A stretch of 64,000 nucleotides of DNA from Scatomonas sp963928055 (GTDB taxonomy: Bacteria; Bacillota; Clostridia; Lachnospirales; Lachnospiraceae). The translations under genes and the position numbers were made by a program. The notes beneath the pieces were generated by a model. That model worked only from the letters and a program-made list of their open reading frames with translations. It was not told the origin of the DNA and ran no database searches. The stretch covers positions 471,831 through 535,830 of the forward strand of contig CAWVDN010000002.1 in assembly GCA_963928055.1 (NCBI GenBank), written 5' to 3'. Below, piece by piece: positions 52,266 through 60,172 of this stretch. How positions within the stretch are numbered: the stretch's first letter is position 1; each line of letters starts with the position of its first letter.

Positions 52266-52487
52266 CTTAAATTCCAGGATTGTGGCGTCGATCTGACCTT
52301 CCGCCTTGTTCATGGCCGTCAGCTTCAGCGCTTCGTATTTTTCGTGCGTGCCGCGGGTGATGAGCTCGGCCTTGATCCGGGTTCCATCCACCAGCGGCAC
52401 AAAACAGGCTCTGCCGACATATTTAGCATCCTGGAACTCGGGCTGATTTCCCAGGATCCATTTCAATTGCTGTTGGAAAAAATTCAT
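52224..52487 (-). CDS. Hypothetical protein, probably 3'-truncated
   Basis: This 87-residue protein starts MNFFQQQLKWILGNQPEFQD, a beginning seen in small proteins of clostridial conjugative elements. The ATG at 52487 follows AAAGGAGATCGGACAAA. The last dozen residues (KGSPAGI) lie at a junction with the regulator fragment, so the natural C-terminus is probably lost. Last gene of its operon. Confidence 0.55.
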   Translation of the reverse strand: MNFFQQQLKWILGNQPEFQDAKYVGRACFVPLVDGTRIKAELITRGTHEKYEALKLTAMNKAEGQIDATILEFKDYFAAQKGSPAGI

Positions 52488-52546
52488 TTTGTCCGATCTC
52501 CTTTCCGAGGTATTTCTCATGTCAGGGGAAGAGGGAAGCGCATCTT

Positions 52547-52933
52547 TCACATCCTGCCCATCTCCATGCCGCCATCCTCTATGTTCTGAACTGTTTCCCT
52601 GTTCTCCGCAAACATTACCTGGTGCAGCTGCTCATTTACATCCTTCCAGTATTTCATGTCCCGCGCCATCAGCACATAGCCGCTGTTCGCGACCATAACC
52701 TCCACACCGTCCTGTGACCGGATCGACAGCTCGCCATCCTCCCGATGGCGCATCACGCACTCCGCCAGCGCCGCAGGATCGTTGGATACGGTTTCCGTCC
52801 GCAGTTTATGGCCGGATACCCAATTCACAGTCAGTTCCGGGAACTGCCGGATATCGATCTCGTCCACTTTTTTTCTTTCTGCCTGTCGCTGCATCAGATT
52901 CTGACGAATCATGGCGTCTATATATTTCTCCAT
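52547..52933 (-). CDS. Hypothetical protein
   Basis: This 128-residue soluble protein is not recognised. It has an N-terminal helix (MEKYIDAMIRQNLMQRQAER) and a beta-rich centre (VNWVSGHKLRTETV, SIRSQDGVEVMVANSG), and ends in GGMEMGRM. The ATG directly follows the stop of the upstream gene, whose last codons (GGA GGA ATT) supply the ribosome site. Confidence 0.68.
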   Translation of the reverse strand: MEKYIDAMIRQNLMQRQAERKKVDEIDIRQFPELTVNWVSGHKLRTETVSNDPAALAECVMRHREDGELSIRSQDGVEVMVANSGYVLMARDMKYWKDVNEQLHQVMFAENRETVQNIEDGGMEMGRM

Positions 52934-53797
52934 CTAAATTCCTCCGATCTGCGGCCCCTGCCGGGCATTTTCAACGCATGCATCCAGCTCTTCCTCTGAA
53001 CAGAGGAAATAATCATCGCCGCTGTACCAGAAGGAGACGTACAGGTCGCTGTCCTCGGTATCGATGGGCTGCTGTTCAAAGTGCTCGCCATATCCATCGC
53101 TGCACTGGCCGGAAATCCATTTTCGGAAGATCTCCTCCTCCGCTTCGGTCAGCTGCTCCTTAAACCGGCACTCGATCTTTCCGTACAGCTGCCCCCTGTA
53201 TCCCTCCACATTCCAAACAGCGGAAACCAACTTTGCCTTGACGCCGGCGTCATCATGAAAAAATTGCGCCATGGCGGCCTCCGGGGCTGCCTGGTCTTCT
53301 TCCAGCTTCTCCTGGATCGCCCAGGCATAGTCACGCAGGAACCGGTTGTCCGCATCGCATAAATCCTCATACTCGCCATCGTCTACACTGCCGCGCAGAG
53401 GGCAGAAATAAGAGCGCCGCACCGATCCCAGGGCATATGTCATCTCCCGCACATCATCGATCAGCTCCTGGAAGCTGGCGTACTGGCCGTGCAGAAGATT
53501 TTCTTCCAGCTGGGGCCTGATTTCAGGATCTGTATTTTCCATTACAAAGGCGGTGGTATTCACCTCCGCCAGGGTATTGTCCTCAGAAAACAGCAGGGTC
53601 AACCGTTTGCCCACATCGTCCTCCGCATACAGCTTCACCCGGATCGCCCCGTCTTCCTCGTCTGCGATGGGAATATTGGAAGGGCTGTGCCGGATACCCA
53701 CTGAGCGGAGCTTCTCATACAGGGCATAGATTCCCTGTGGGAAATCCACCAGCAGCGTACCGCTGTCAGCCTCGATCACGGCTCTGACCTTTGCCAT
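52934..53797 (-). CDS. Hypothetical protein of a conjugative-element type
   Basis: This 287-residue acidic protein has no signal or membrane segment. The C-terminal part (LYGKIECRFKEQLTEAEEEI, then SGQCSDGYGEHFEQQPI and LYVSFWYSGDDYFL) resembles a domain recurring in uncharacterised proteins of Firmicutes conjugative elements. No catalytic motif is visible. The ATG at 53797 follows GGGAGGGATGTGAT, partly inside the upstream gene. Confidence 0.68.
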   Translation of the reverse strand: MAKVRAVIEADSGTLLVDFPQGIYALYEKLRSVGIRHSPSNIPIADEEDGAIRVKLYAEDDVGKRLTLLFSEDNTLAEVNTTAFVMENTDPEIRPQLEENLLHGQYASFQELIDDVREMTYALGSVRRSYFCPLRGSVDDGEYEDLCDADNRFLRDYAWAIQEKLEEDQAAPEAAMAQFFHDDAGVKAKLVSAVWNVEGYRGQLYGKIECRFKEQLTEAEEEIFRKWISGQCSDGYGEHFEQQPIDTEDSDLYVSFWYSGDDYFLCSEEELDACVENARQGPQIGGI

Positions 53798-53798
53798 A

Positions 53799-54449
53799 TC
53801 ACATCCCTCCCATGTTCAGATCGTTCATTTGCCTCTTTGGCATATACAGCTCCGCAATATCCTCCATGTGCGGGTAAAAGGGCGGCCCGTCTTCCAGTTT
53901 GCTTGCCGCCAGGTACCCTTCAATCTGCTCTACGCCGCCACCCGCCTGGAGGATCTGTGCGGCATGGCCCATTTCACCGGGGTACAGGCAGCAGGGGCGC
54001 AGGGACAATGCCGCAAGCTCCCTGGCTATGTCGTCCCCATATTCTCCCCGAATCTGGAGCAGGCCGGCAAGGATAGTTTCCAGCCACCGATTGACGCCGG
54101 TCTCCGGATCCGGCGTTTCCTCCAGATCCGGGTATTGTCCAGCCTCCACGCACTCTTTGGCAAAGGCAGCCCATCCTTCTGTGATATTACTGGGCGAATC
54201 GCATTGTATAACAGCGGTCATCATGCCCCGAAACTGTTCCTGTGTAATACCCCTTCCCGCAACAGCGGCTTGGCAGGCATATCCAATGTACCAGGCCGCC
54301 ATATTTCGCATATTGCTCCTTATCCCGCGTTCGGCCCGGCTTTCACTGACCAGGGATCTCATTCGCCCATCATAAGCGGGAGCCATCAAAGTGCCGGACA
54401 CACAGCTGGAGCGCCCATACGAAAATGCCACCCGTTCTCCCTTCGTCAT
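53799..54449 (-). CDS. Hypothetical protein
   Basis: This 216-residue soluble protein is largely helical (NMRNMAAWYIGYACQAAV, then RWLETILAGLLQIRGEYGDD) and contains a PxxPE-like loop (DLEETPDPETG). It ends in NDLNMGGM. Its start overlaps the preceding stop by 4 nt (ATGA). No family is recognised. Confidence 0.66.
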   Translation of the reverse strand: MTKGERVAFSYGRSSCVSGTLMAPAYDGRMRSLVSESRAERGIRSNMRNMAAWYIGYACQAAVAGRGITQEQFRGMMTAVIQCDSPSNITEGWAAFAKECVEAGQYPDLEETPDPETGVNRWLETILAGLLQIRGEYGDDIARELAALSLRPCCLYPGEMGHAAQILQAGGGVEQIEGYLAASKLEDGPPFYPHMEDIAELYMPKRQMNDLNMGGM

Positions 54450-55360
54450 ATTTGCATCCCTCCCATCTGCTGCTCCACACCTTCTGACTGCTCCAGCCCC
54501 ATCTCCTTTTGCAGTTCGGACAGGATATCTTCCTTACTGCCTCGTTCAGAGCCGCCCCAATTGGTATAGGCATCCAGATTATCGAGCCTTTCCGGGATGG
54601 TGCTGAAGCTGATTTCTCCTTCTTCCTGATAGGGGAAAAGGATGCGCAGGGTATCCGGCGCCATCTGCGCCATGAGATCCTCCGGCCGGCCGTGTACCTT
54701 ACTGCCGTCTCGGGCGATCTCCTGTACCACCGCAACCGGCAGGTCCGCCGTCCAGAGAGAGTAATCGTCCACCCCATGGCAGGCAACGGCGCAAACCGGC
54801 GTCAGCCGCTGCCCGTCAATCTTGCCCATGACCCCCTCAAGCAGCCGTGCCTGTTCCGGCGAGATATCCGACAGGATTTCCAGTTCCAGCGCATTGATCA
54901 CTGCGTCTGTTTCCTCGCTGGTTAAAAACAATGGTGTTTCGCTGCGCTCAAAATATATACCTCTGCCGTTTAGCAGGAGCGAGCATTCCCCTGCGATCCG
55001 GTGCATCCGCAGGAAAGCGTCCCCGCTTTCTTCCAGAGTCTTGCCGGTGGCAAATGGGATAAATTTGCGGCTGCCATCCTCATTCCTGCACACCAGGCTG
55101 ATGTCCAGATAAATGCCCTCGCTGGCTCCATAATTGGGGACGCAGAGGGCATGATCGAAGTTCGGGAGTTCTCCCTTAAGCTGGGTTTCGTACTCTCCGT
55201 CAAACAGGAAATACTCATCCGGCAGCAGGCCGGTGGCCTCCAGATGCTTCTTCAGCTTTTCAAATGTCTCCCTGGCATCCGCCATGCCAATATGCCGGAC
55301 CCGGCGCTGCTCATCCGGTTCGCTCCATCGATCCAGGTTAAAAGACCGTATTCTCGCCAT
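54446..55360 (-). CDS. Hypothetical protein
   Basis: This 304-residue protein is soluble and acidic. It contains YFLFDGEYETQLKGELPNF, LYLDISL-like strands (GIYLDISLVCRNEDGS), a middle helical block (LEILSDISPEQARLLEGVMG) and a terminal QQMGGMQI. It is not recognised. The ATG at 55360 follows AGGAGGAATGCAAAT. It is coupled to the next gene by overlap. Confidence 0.66.
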   Translation of the reverse strand: MARIRSFNLDRWSEPDEQRRVRHIGMADARETFEKLKKHLEATGLLPDEYFLFDGEYETQLKGELPNFDHALCVPNYGASEGIYLDISLVCRNEDGSRKFIPFATGKTLEESGDAFLRMHRIAGECSLLLNGRGIYFERSETPLFLTSEETDAVINALELEILSDISPEQARLLEGVMGKIDGQRLTPVCAVACHGVDDYSLWTADLPVAVVQEIARDGSKVHGRPEDLMAQMAPDTLRILFPYQEEGEISFSTIPERLDNLDAYTNWGGSERGSKEDILSELQKEMGLEQSEGVEQQMGGMQI

Positions 55361-55385
55361 ATTTGCATTCCTCCTACTGTTTTAT

Positions 55386-55739
55386 TCATAATGTGGGGCC
55401 TTCCATCCCATTGGGTGCCAAATCATCCCGCCAGTTGTTCTTGCATGCCTGGAAGTTTGCCGTTAGCTGCTCCGCCGTAAGGAATGTATCCGCCTCTTGA
55501 TTGCATGATTCAAAGCCGTCCCGGTTCAGCTCAAACCAACAGTGATCCCTTTCCGAATCAAATTCATCGAATTTGCGCTCCGGCAATCCCACCTGGCTGG
55601 GGATAAAGTATTCCCCCATATCGCAGCACTCCAGGATCTGATCGATCTGGCTGTCGGTCAGCTCCCCATGGATGACACACATGTTGTGGACCTTATAATT
55701 ATCTGAATCCCGGTACAGATAGCAGATTCTTGTGTTCAT
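55386..55739 (-). CDS. Small conjugative-element protein
   Basis: This 117-residue protein opens with MNTRICYLYRDSDNYKVHN and continues with LTDSQIDQILECCDMGEYFI, a pattern seen in short uncharacterised proteins of clostridial mobile elements. The ATG at 55739 follows AAGGAGGAATAGC and is 1 nt past the upstream stop. Function unknown. Confidence 0.68.
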   Translation of the reverse strand: MNTRICYLYRDSDNYKVHNMCVIHGELTDSQIDQILECCDMGEYFIPSQVGLPERKFDEFDSERDHCWFELNRDGFESCNQEADTFLTAEQLTANFQACKNNWRDDLAPNGMEGPTL

Positions 55740-55740
55740 G

Positions 55741-56334
55741 CTATTCCTCCTTCCCGATTTCCAGTGCCCGGAGGCCGTATCTGCGGACGGCCATGGCATT
55801 GCAGATGAGCCTAAACAGCTCCGTTGGGATCAGCTTCGCATCGCCCAGGTCGTCAATGGTCAGGTGTTTGGTGCCAAGGTACAGATCCTTCGCCGCACAG
55901 TACAAGGTATATGCGCTCTCCGTACAGCCTGGAACGCAGAATGGCTCAAAGAGAAGCGTCCCTCCTGGATGCCTTTTCTCGACTATGCGCCTCAACCGCG
56001 GATCCGCTGTCAGCAGGTAAAGTGCGGACAGCAGTCCATAATCCCTTTGTCCCACCCTTTCAATCGCCGTCCAAAAGGCCGCCTGATGCCGCCCATCTTT
56101 GAATATCATAGGGTTTCCCTCGCTTTCCTTTAGGTATTGGTTCAGCCGCATCCGAAAGGATTGGAATGGAATATGAGCAGCCATTTGTCCCATTCTTTCT
56201 TCATAGGGTGCCGGCGGTGGCTTTGTATCCATAATCCGAATGCCGATGACGCCGCAGCCCCTTGGCCTGTAATGGGGCGTATGCTGCATAAACCGCTCAT
56301 ACTCCCGTAAACGTTCGTCATCCATAAAATACAT
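55741..56334 (-). CDS. Hypothetical protein, possibly DUF6075-like
   Basis: This 197-residue protein has an internal duplication-like pattern of helices (RHQAAFWTAIERVGQRDYGL, then LIPTELFRLICNAMAVRRYG). The order resembles DUF6075 proteins, which also begin with MxFx(D/S) and end in a short Arg-Tyr-Gly helix; this is a weak match. The ATG at 56334 follows AAAGGAG. It is the first gene of its operon, 29 nt past the terminator of the upstream operon. Confidence 0.6.
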   Translation of the reverse strand: MYFMDDERLREYERFMQHTPHYRPRGCGVIGIRIMDTKPPPAPYEERMGQMAAHIPFQSFRMRLNQYLKESEGNPMIFKDGRHQAAFWTAIERVGQRDYGLLSALYLLTADPRLRRIVEKRHPGGTLLFEPFCVPGCTESAYTLYCAAKDLYLGTKHLTIDDLGDAKLIPTELFRLICNAMAVRRYGLRALEIGKEE

Positions 56335-56362
56335 GGCCTGGCTCCTTTCCTGAAAACGGAAA

Positions 56363-56401
56363 AGGCCCAGGCTTTTGTTTTACTATCAAAAGCCTGGGCC
56401 T
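56363..56401 (-). terminator. Intrinsic terminator between the two operons of unknown genes
   Basis: A 15-bp perfect stem (AGGCCCAGGCTTTTG/CAAAAGCCTGGGCCT) is followed by TTTCCG on the minus strand. Confidence 0.85.
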
Positions 56402-56418
56402 ATCTCGTTGGTTACATA

Positions 56419-57075
56419 TTACATATTTAGTTGTAGGTTATCCCCCTGCTCGAAGGATGGCGGCGCTTCTTCCAGCTGCGGGTATCCAAACTGCAGTTTT
56501 TCCGTCAGTGCATTTAACTCCTGTTCCTGCTCCCATGTGAGTGTCATACAGTTGTTTCTGGTAAAATCAACACAGCGATACAGGCTGGCGGCTTCTTCCG
56601 GAGTAAACAGCCGGCATCTGTCCACCAGCCCCGCCCTTATGGCGAAGGCCTCCTTGACATACTCATAATTGGGGGAGTAGTCCCCGTTGGTAACCCTGCT
56701 GCGATCCCCGTTCTGCGTCCATGTAGTAAACATGAACCCGTGCTGTTCGCTGTACATGCCGGCCATGACCGTATCGCCGCATTCTGCCATTCTTCGGTAT
56801 CCCTCAACCTCGGGAATCCCCATGGACGGTGAATTTTCGTATTGTCCCACATACGCACGGATTAGCTTTGCCTGCTCGCCGATTTGAGAAAGAACCGCTT
56901 TTTCCTCCTCTGTGCGGATTTTCTCCGATTCCCAGCTGAGATAGCCTTTCTTGTCCTGACAGCACAAGCCTGTCCCGCCCGACGAAATGACCAGCAATCC
57001 CTTTTCCTCATCATACCGCCCGGCACAATCCAGCCGGCCCAGCTTTCGCAGCATTTCTTGCTGATAGAGCGTCAT
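56419..57075 (-). CDS. Hypothetical protein
   Basis: This 218-residue soluble protein contains CAGRYDEEKGLLVISSGGTG, YRRMAECGDTVMAGMYSEQH and a helical end (LTWEQEQELNALTEKLQFGY), finishing in GDNLQLNM. It is not recognised. The start overlaps the preceding stop by 4 nt; the ribosome site (GAGGAGGGG) lies inside the upstream gene. Confidence 0.66.
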   Translation of the reverse strand: MTLYQQEMLRKLGRLDCAGRYDEEKGLLVISSGGTGLCCQDKKGYLSWESEKIRTEEEKAVLSQIGEQAKLIRAYVGQYENSPSMGIPEVEGYRRMAECGDTVMAGMYSEQHGFMFTTWTQNGDRSRVTNGDYSPNYEYVKEAFAIRAGLVDRCRLFTPEEAASLYRCVDFTRNNCMTLTWEQEQELNALTEKLQFGYPQLEEAPPSFEQGDNLQLNM

Positions 57076-57638
57076 ATCCCGATCCCCTCCTCGCCGTATA
57101 TTTGTGGTTCGTTGTCCGCTTCTTCCATCTCTTCCGACAGAAGCTGCATATCCCGGAAAAAGAAAAAAGCATGCTGCCGCATGCTCTCCATGGATTCGTA
57201 TTCCGGCCAGATGACGGTGAGGATGGCGGCTTCTACCATTCTCCCATCCCTTGTATTCCGGGACAGCTCTTCGTAACTGCCCCAGTAGCCATCTCCCCCC
57301 GTGTGCAGGATATCCTCTCTATCATCCACCTGAAGATAGTATCTGGCGGTATCCACACCGATTTCCTTTTCGATGCACTCCTGAAGCTCATATTTCATCC
57401 CCCGCAGATATATGTCCATGTCCTCCTCTGGAGCCAGGTAGACCTCCATGGTCCGGATCAACGTATCCGGCGCCTCCGCTGCGGAAAACTCCCTGAGTAC
57501 GACTCTTGCGCCAAACGCTTCAGGCGGCTGGACATCCACGACGAGCTGCTCCAGTCTGGCTCCGCTGAATTCTTCAAAATACAGCGGATCGCCGAACACG
57601 ATCCGCTTTGGTGTTTGTACCTTATATATTTCTTTCAT
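57072..57638 (-). CDS. Hypothetical protein
   Basis: This 188-residue acidic protein starts with KEIYKVQTPKRIVFGDPLYF and contains a beta-rich first half and YYLQVDDREDILHTGGDGYW. The FGDPLYF start is common in small proteins of mobile elements that have no assigned function. The ATG at 57638 follows GGAGAAAAGCAG. It is coupled to the next gene. Confidence 0.66.
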   Translation of the reverse strand: MKEIYKVQTPKRIVFGDPLYFEEFSGARLEQLVVDVQPPEAFGARVVLREFSAAEAPDTLIRTMEVYLAPEEDMDIYLRGMKYELQECIEKEIGVDTARYYLQVDDREDILHTGGDGYWGSYEELSRNTRDGRMVEAAILTVIWPEYESMESMRQHAFFFFRDMQLLSEEMEEADNEPQIYGEEGIGI

Positions 57639-57649
57639 CTGCTTTTCTC

Positions 57650-58387
57650 CTACATGGTCATGGAGAGGCCCTCATCCTCTGTCTGGACTTCTGCAAGCTC
57701 ATTCAGAAAAGCAGGATCGACGATTACCTCTGACTCGTTTCGGCTGCTGAAAAAGGCATAGACATGCGCCTTATCAATCTTCGCTTCATATACGGCGCCA
57801 TCCTCATCAAAGCGGTGCGCAAACCATTCCGCCTTTTCTCTGTCCAATGTCCAGGACAGAGCTTTCACCCTGTTGGCGTTATATGATGTTACGCCGCGAT
57901 AGACAACGAGGGTATCCTCCAATGCCTGAAACTGCTTGTATTCGTCCTCATCCATGAGCACCTGGGGATCCGCTTTTTTGAACAGGCCCAACATCTGCTT
58001 TTGCGTAAAGTTAGGATCATTGTTGGGGCTTTCGCACATGACCCATGCGTTGGCCAGATATTCGGAAAAATCCTTTTGCGAAAAATATGGCATTGCATAC
58101 TTCAAAAAGGCAAACCGATAGGATTTGGTCAGCATCATATAGATGTGCCTCGGCGTCTCAGCATTCTCAATTAACGACGCCATTTGCTCTCTCCATTGGC
58201 TCCTCACCGCTTCATCTGCTGTGATATCGGCTGCTCTATATTCGTTACCACTTCTTACCGTTACTATTCCTGAATCCGTAAACGGATGCTTTATTATCAC
58301 CGGTGAGAATGATGTCGGTTCCGGATCCATCATTAAAAATACCCTTGCCAGCTGTTTCATCGCAGCTAAATCCGTCTGTTTTCTCAA
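57650..58387 (-). CDS. ADP-ribosyltransferase-fold protein (predicted)
   Basis: This 245-residue protein has the spacing of an R-S-E ADP-ribosyltransferase: VVYRGVTS (Arg, about residue 163), KALSWTLDREKAEWFAHRF (second strand and following helix, about 175) and the late SRNESEVIVDP, where E-S-E fits the catalytic ExE. The middle Ser-Thr-Ser is only partly kept (SWT). The N-terminal 150 residues are helical and unrecognised. It starts at a TTG (58387) after AAGAAGG and has no secretion signal. The target is unknown, and activity is inference. Confidence 0.6.
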   Translation of the reverse strand: MRKQTDLAAMKQLARVFLMMDPEPTSFSPVIIKHPFTDSGIVTVRSGNEYRAADITADEAVRSQWREQMASLIENAETPRHIYMMLTKSYRFAFLKYAMPYFSQKDFSEYLANAWVMCESPNNDPNFTQKQMLGLFKKADPQVLMDEDEYKQFQALEDTLVVYRGVTSYNANRVKALSWTLDREKAEWFAHRFDEDGAVYEAKIDKAHVYAFFSSRNESEVIVDPAFLNELAEVQTEDEGLSMTM

Positions 58388-58420
58388 CCCGATCGCCTTC
58401 TTCTTTCTGTATTAGGGCAG

Positions 58421-58447
58421 AAAAAAAGAATGCCGTCACCAGCATTC
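58421..58447 (-). terminator. Intrinsic terminator after the DUF4240 gene
   Basis: On the minus strand GAATGC/GCATTC around an 8-nt loop is followed by seven T. The DUF4240 gene is thus its own unit. Confidence 0.8.
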
Positions 58448-58474
58448 TCTCCTGTGGATTTCATGTTGTATCAA

Positions 58475-59401
58475 TTACATGCCCAGATCCAGATTTTCCT
58501 GTTGCTCATAATATTCGTTGACCTCCTCCACACTGGGACTAAAGATAGGCTGCGGTTCTGCTTCACCAAGCTGGATGGGGATGAGGGTCTCCTTGACCTG
58601 CTCCAGCAACTCCTTATCTGGACACTGGTCGATAAAGTTTCCCATGGTATTCATAATCAGCTCGTCCATCGGAGTGGTCAAAATCATTTGATCCACAAAC
58701 GGTCGGCTTCCAATAAAGGATGCAATGTTTTCCGGAGTGTTATGGAACAGGAATTCTTCTCTTCCTCCGTTGCTGTAGACATAGGCATGTACAACCTCTC
58801 CACTGTCCATCAATGCCTGGATGGCATCTGATTGCGGCGCATTGTTTTTACCGCAATTTGGGGAGTAATAGTTAGCAAAGGAAGCACCGACCCCGTTTTG
58901 ACCGAAGCCCTGCTGCTTTGGCAGTTCTTCATGAATGTCCTCTATGGTTTCTCTGTCCAGCGTATAGTCCTCCAGTGCGTATATCAGATCCTGTGTACTG
59001 TCTGGGTCTATTCGGAACATCTTTGCGTTATATGCATAGAAGGCCGCATAGTCATATTTTCCGTAATTGAAGCACCCATCCTTTTTTGGGGAATCCACCA
59101 AAGTAACGGGTTCTCGAAGAGCGTTCATAAATACTTCTTTCCCGCAAGAAATTAACCATGCCCGAAAATTGTTCAGGCCCTCATCGGCATAATCCGATCC
59201 CAACGCTGTACTGACCGCAAACATTTCATCCCGGTATGCCGCATCTTTGTACTCGTGGTAAATCAGGTGCCAATCCATAATGTCCTCTAAAGGGTAATGA
59301 GATAGATTCTCTACTATCCTTGTCCAAACCGTCTCTTGGTCATGATTTTGGGATACCGCATTTACATCCTCAATAATTCTCCAAAACTGTTCTTTCGTCA
59401 T
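58475..59401 (-). CDS. DUF4240 domain protein
   Basis: This 308-residue protein has an N-terminal DUF4240 domain: TKEQFWRIIEDVNAVS at the start, then LEDIMDWHLIYHEYKDAAYR and the diagnostic FRAWLISCGKEVF with the following REPVTLVD. DUF4240 is of unknown function, sometimes found near WGR regulators. The C-terminal 170 residues have no known domain and end in ENLDLGM. The ATG at 59401 follows GGGAGGTTGTGTGC. It is flanked by a terminator on its 3' side. Confidence 0.78.
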   Translation of the reverse strand: MTKEQFWRIIEDVNAVSQNHDQETVWTRIVENLSHYPLEDIMDWHLIYHEYKDAAYRDEMFAVSTALGSDYADEGLNNFRAWLISCGKEVFMNALREPVTLVDSPKKDGCFNYGKYDYAAFYAYNAKMFRIDPDSTQDLIYALEDYTLDRETIEDIHEELPKQQGFGQNGVGASFANYYSPNCGKNNAPQSDAIQALMDSGEVVHAYVYSNGGREEFLFHNTPENIASFIGSRPFVDQMILTTPMDELIMNTMGNFIDQCPDKELLEQVKETLIPIQLGEAEPQPIFSPSVEEVNEYYEQQENLDLGM

Positions 59402-59725
59402 GCACACAACCTCCCTGCCTTGAAAGGCTTCTTTACTTTCACTTCTCTTATGGCAGGAATCATCTGCAGTGTAAAGGGTTCGGAGTAGTATTTTGCTTCG
59501 CAAAATCTCCACTCCCAGCTGTCGCTGCCCTTGACACTGCATCTGGTTCCTGCTCTTTAGTAATCAAGGCGGTTAAGCCTTCATGGGCTTAACCGCCTCT
59601 ACAAAAAAACAGGTGTCCATTCTTTCACCTGCTCCTCCCTTACTGTATATACATTTCCCTCTTTCTTCTGTGTATCGTGTGGTTATCCTCTGCTCCTTTC
59701 CAACTCCATACACGCAAAACACACT
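59402..59725. other. Gene-free stretch with a strong hairpin
   Basis: No gene is seen. It contains a perfect 12-bp hairpin (59568-59597, GGCGGTTAAGCC/GGCTTAACCGCC), near which A7 and T-rich tracts lie, and the right breakpoint of the insert at about 59,740. Confidence 0.55.
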
Positions 59726-60172
59726 CTAAGCTATCCTACAGTTTACATCCAGAAAAAGAATGTCTGGATTTCGCGTTAGAGCGAGTGCTAAATGAAGTCG
59801 CCGCTTCTGACCTGTCGATAATTGATAATACTGTTTCTTCGCAAGGTTATAAATGCCGAGAGCCTCAAGCATTGCTTTATCAAGGGGATTTTTGTTCCAT
59901 TTAGCAAACAATTTAGCCGCTTCCAATGGTTTAATATGTTCCGGCAAAGAAGCTGACTGTAATTGGATGCCTATTCTACCGTGGATTGTAATGTTTCCAC
60001 TATCATATTTTCTTAGACCTTCGATACATTCAAGAGAGGTAGTTTTTCCTACGCCATTTACACCGAGCAGCGCGAAAATCTCCCCTTGCCGTACACAAAA
60101 ATCCAAACCGTTCAACACAACATGGGCTCCGTAGCTTTTCTTTAAACCACTGACTTTTATAGCCTCATTCAT
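59726..60172 (-). pseudogene. 3'-truncated ABC transporter ATPase
   Basis: The first 140 residues are normal: Walker A (LGVNGVGKTTSLECIEG, near residue 38), Q-loop region (IGIQLQSAS) and signature (LSTGQKRRLHLALAL). The frame fails inside Walker B: PDILFLD is followed by VNCRIA and a stop instead of EPT. The H-loop and the C-terminal half are lost, so it cannot hydrolyse ATP normally. The start overlaps the merR stop by 4 nt. The likely partner permease is at 30.7 kb. Confidence 0.85.

Noticed and set aside
52934..57075. All GG(M/I)-type C-termini as a protein motif
   Set aside because: In GPQIGGI, QQMGGMQI, NMGGM and EEGIGI the Gly codons are GGAGG-type ribosome sites of the next gene, so these alone are not evidence for a shared tag. 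Only the L-x-(L/M)-x-M part is kept as a finding.
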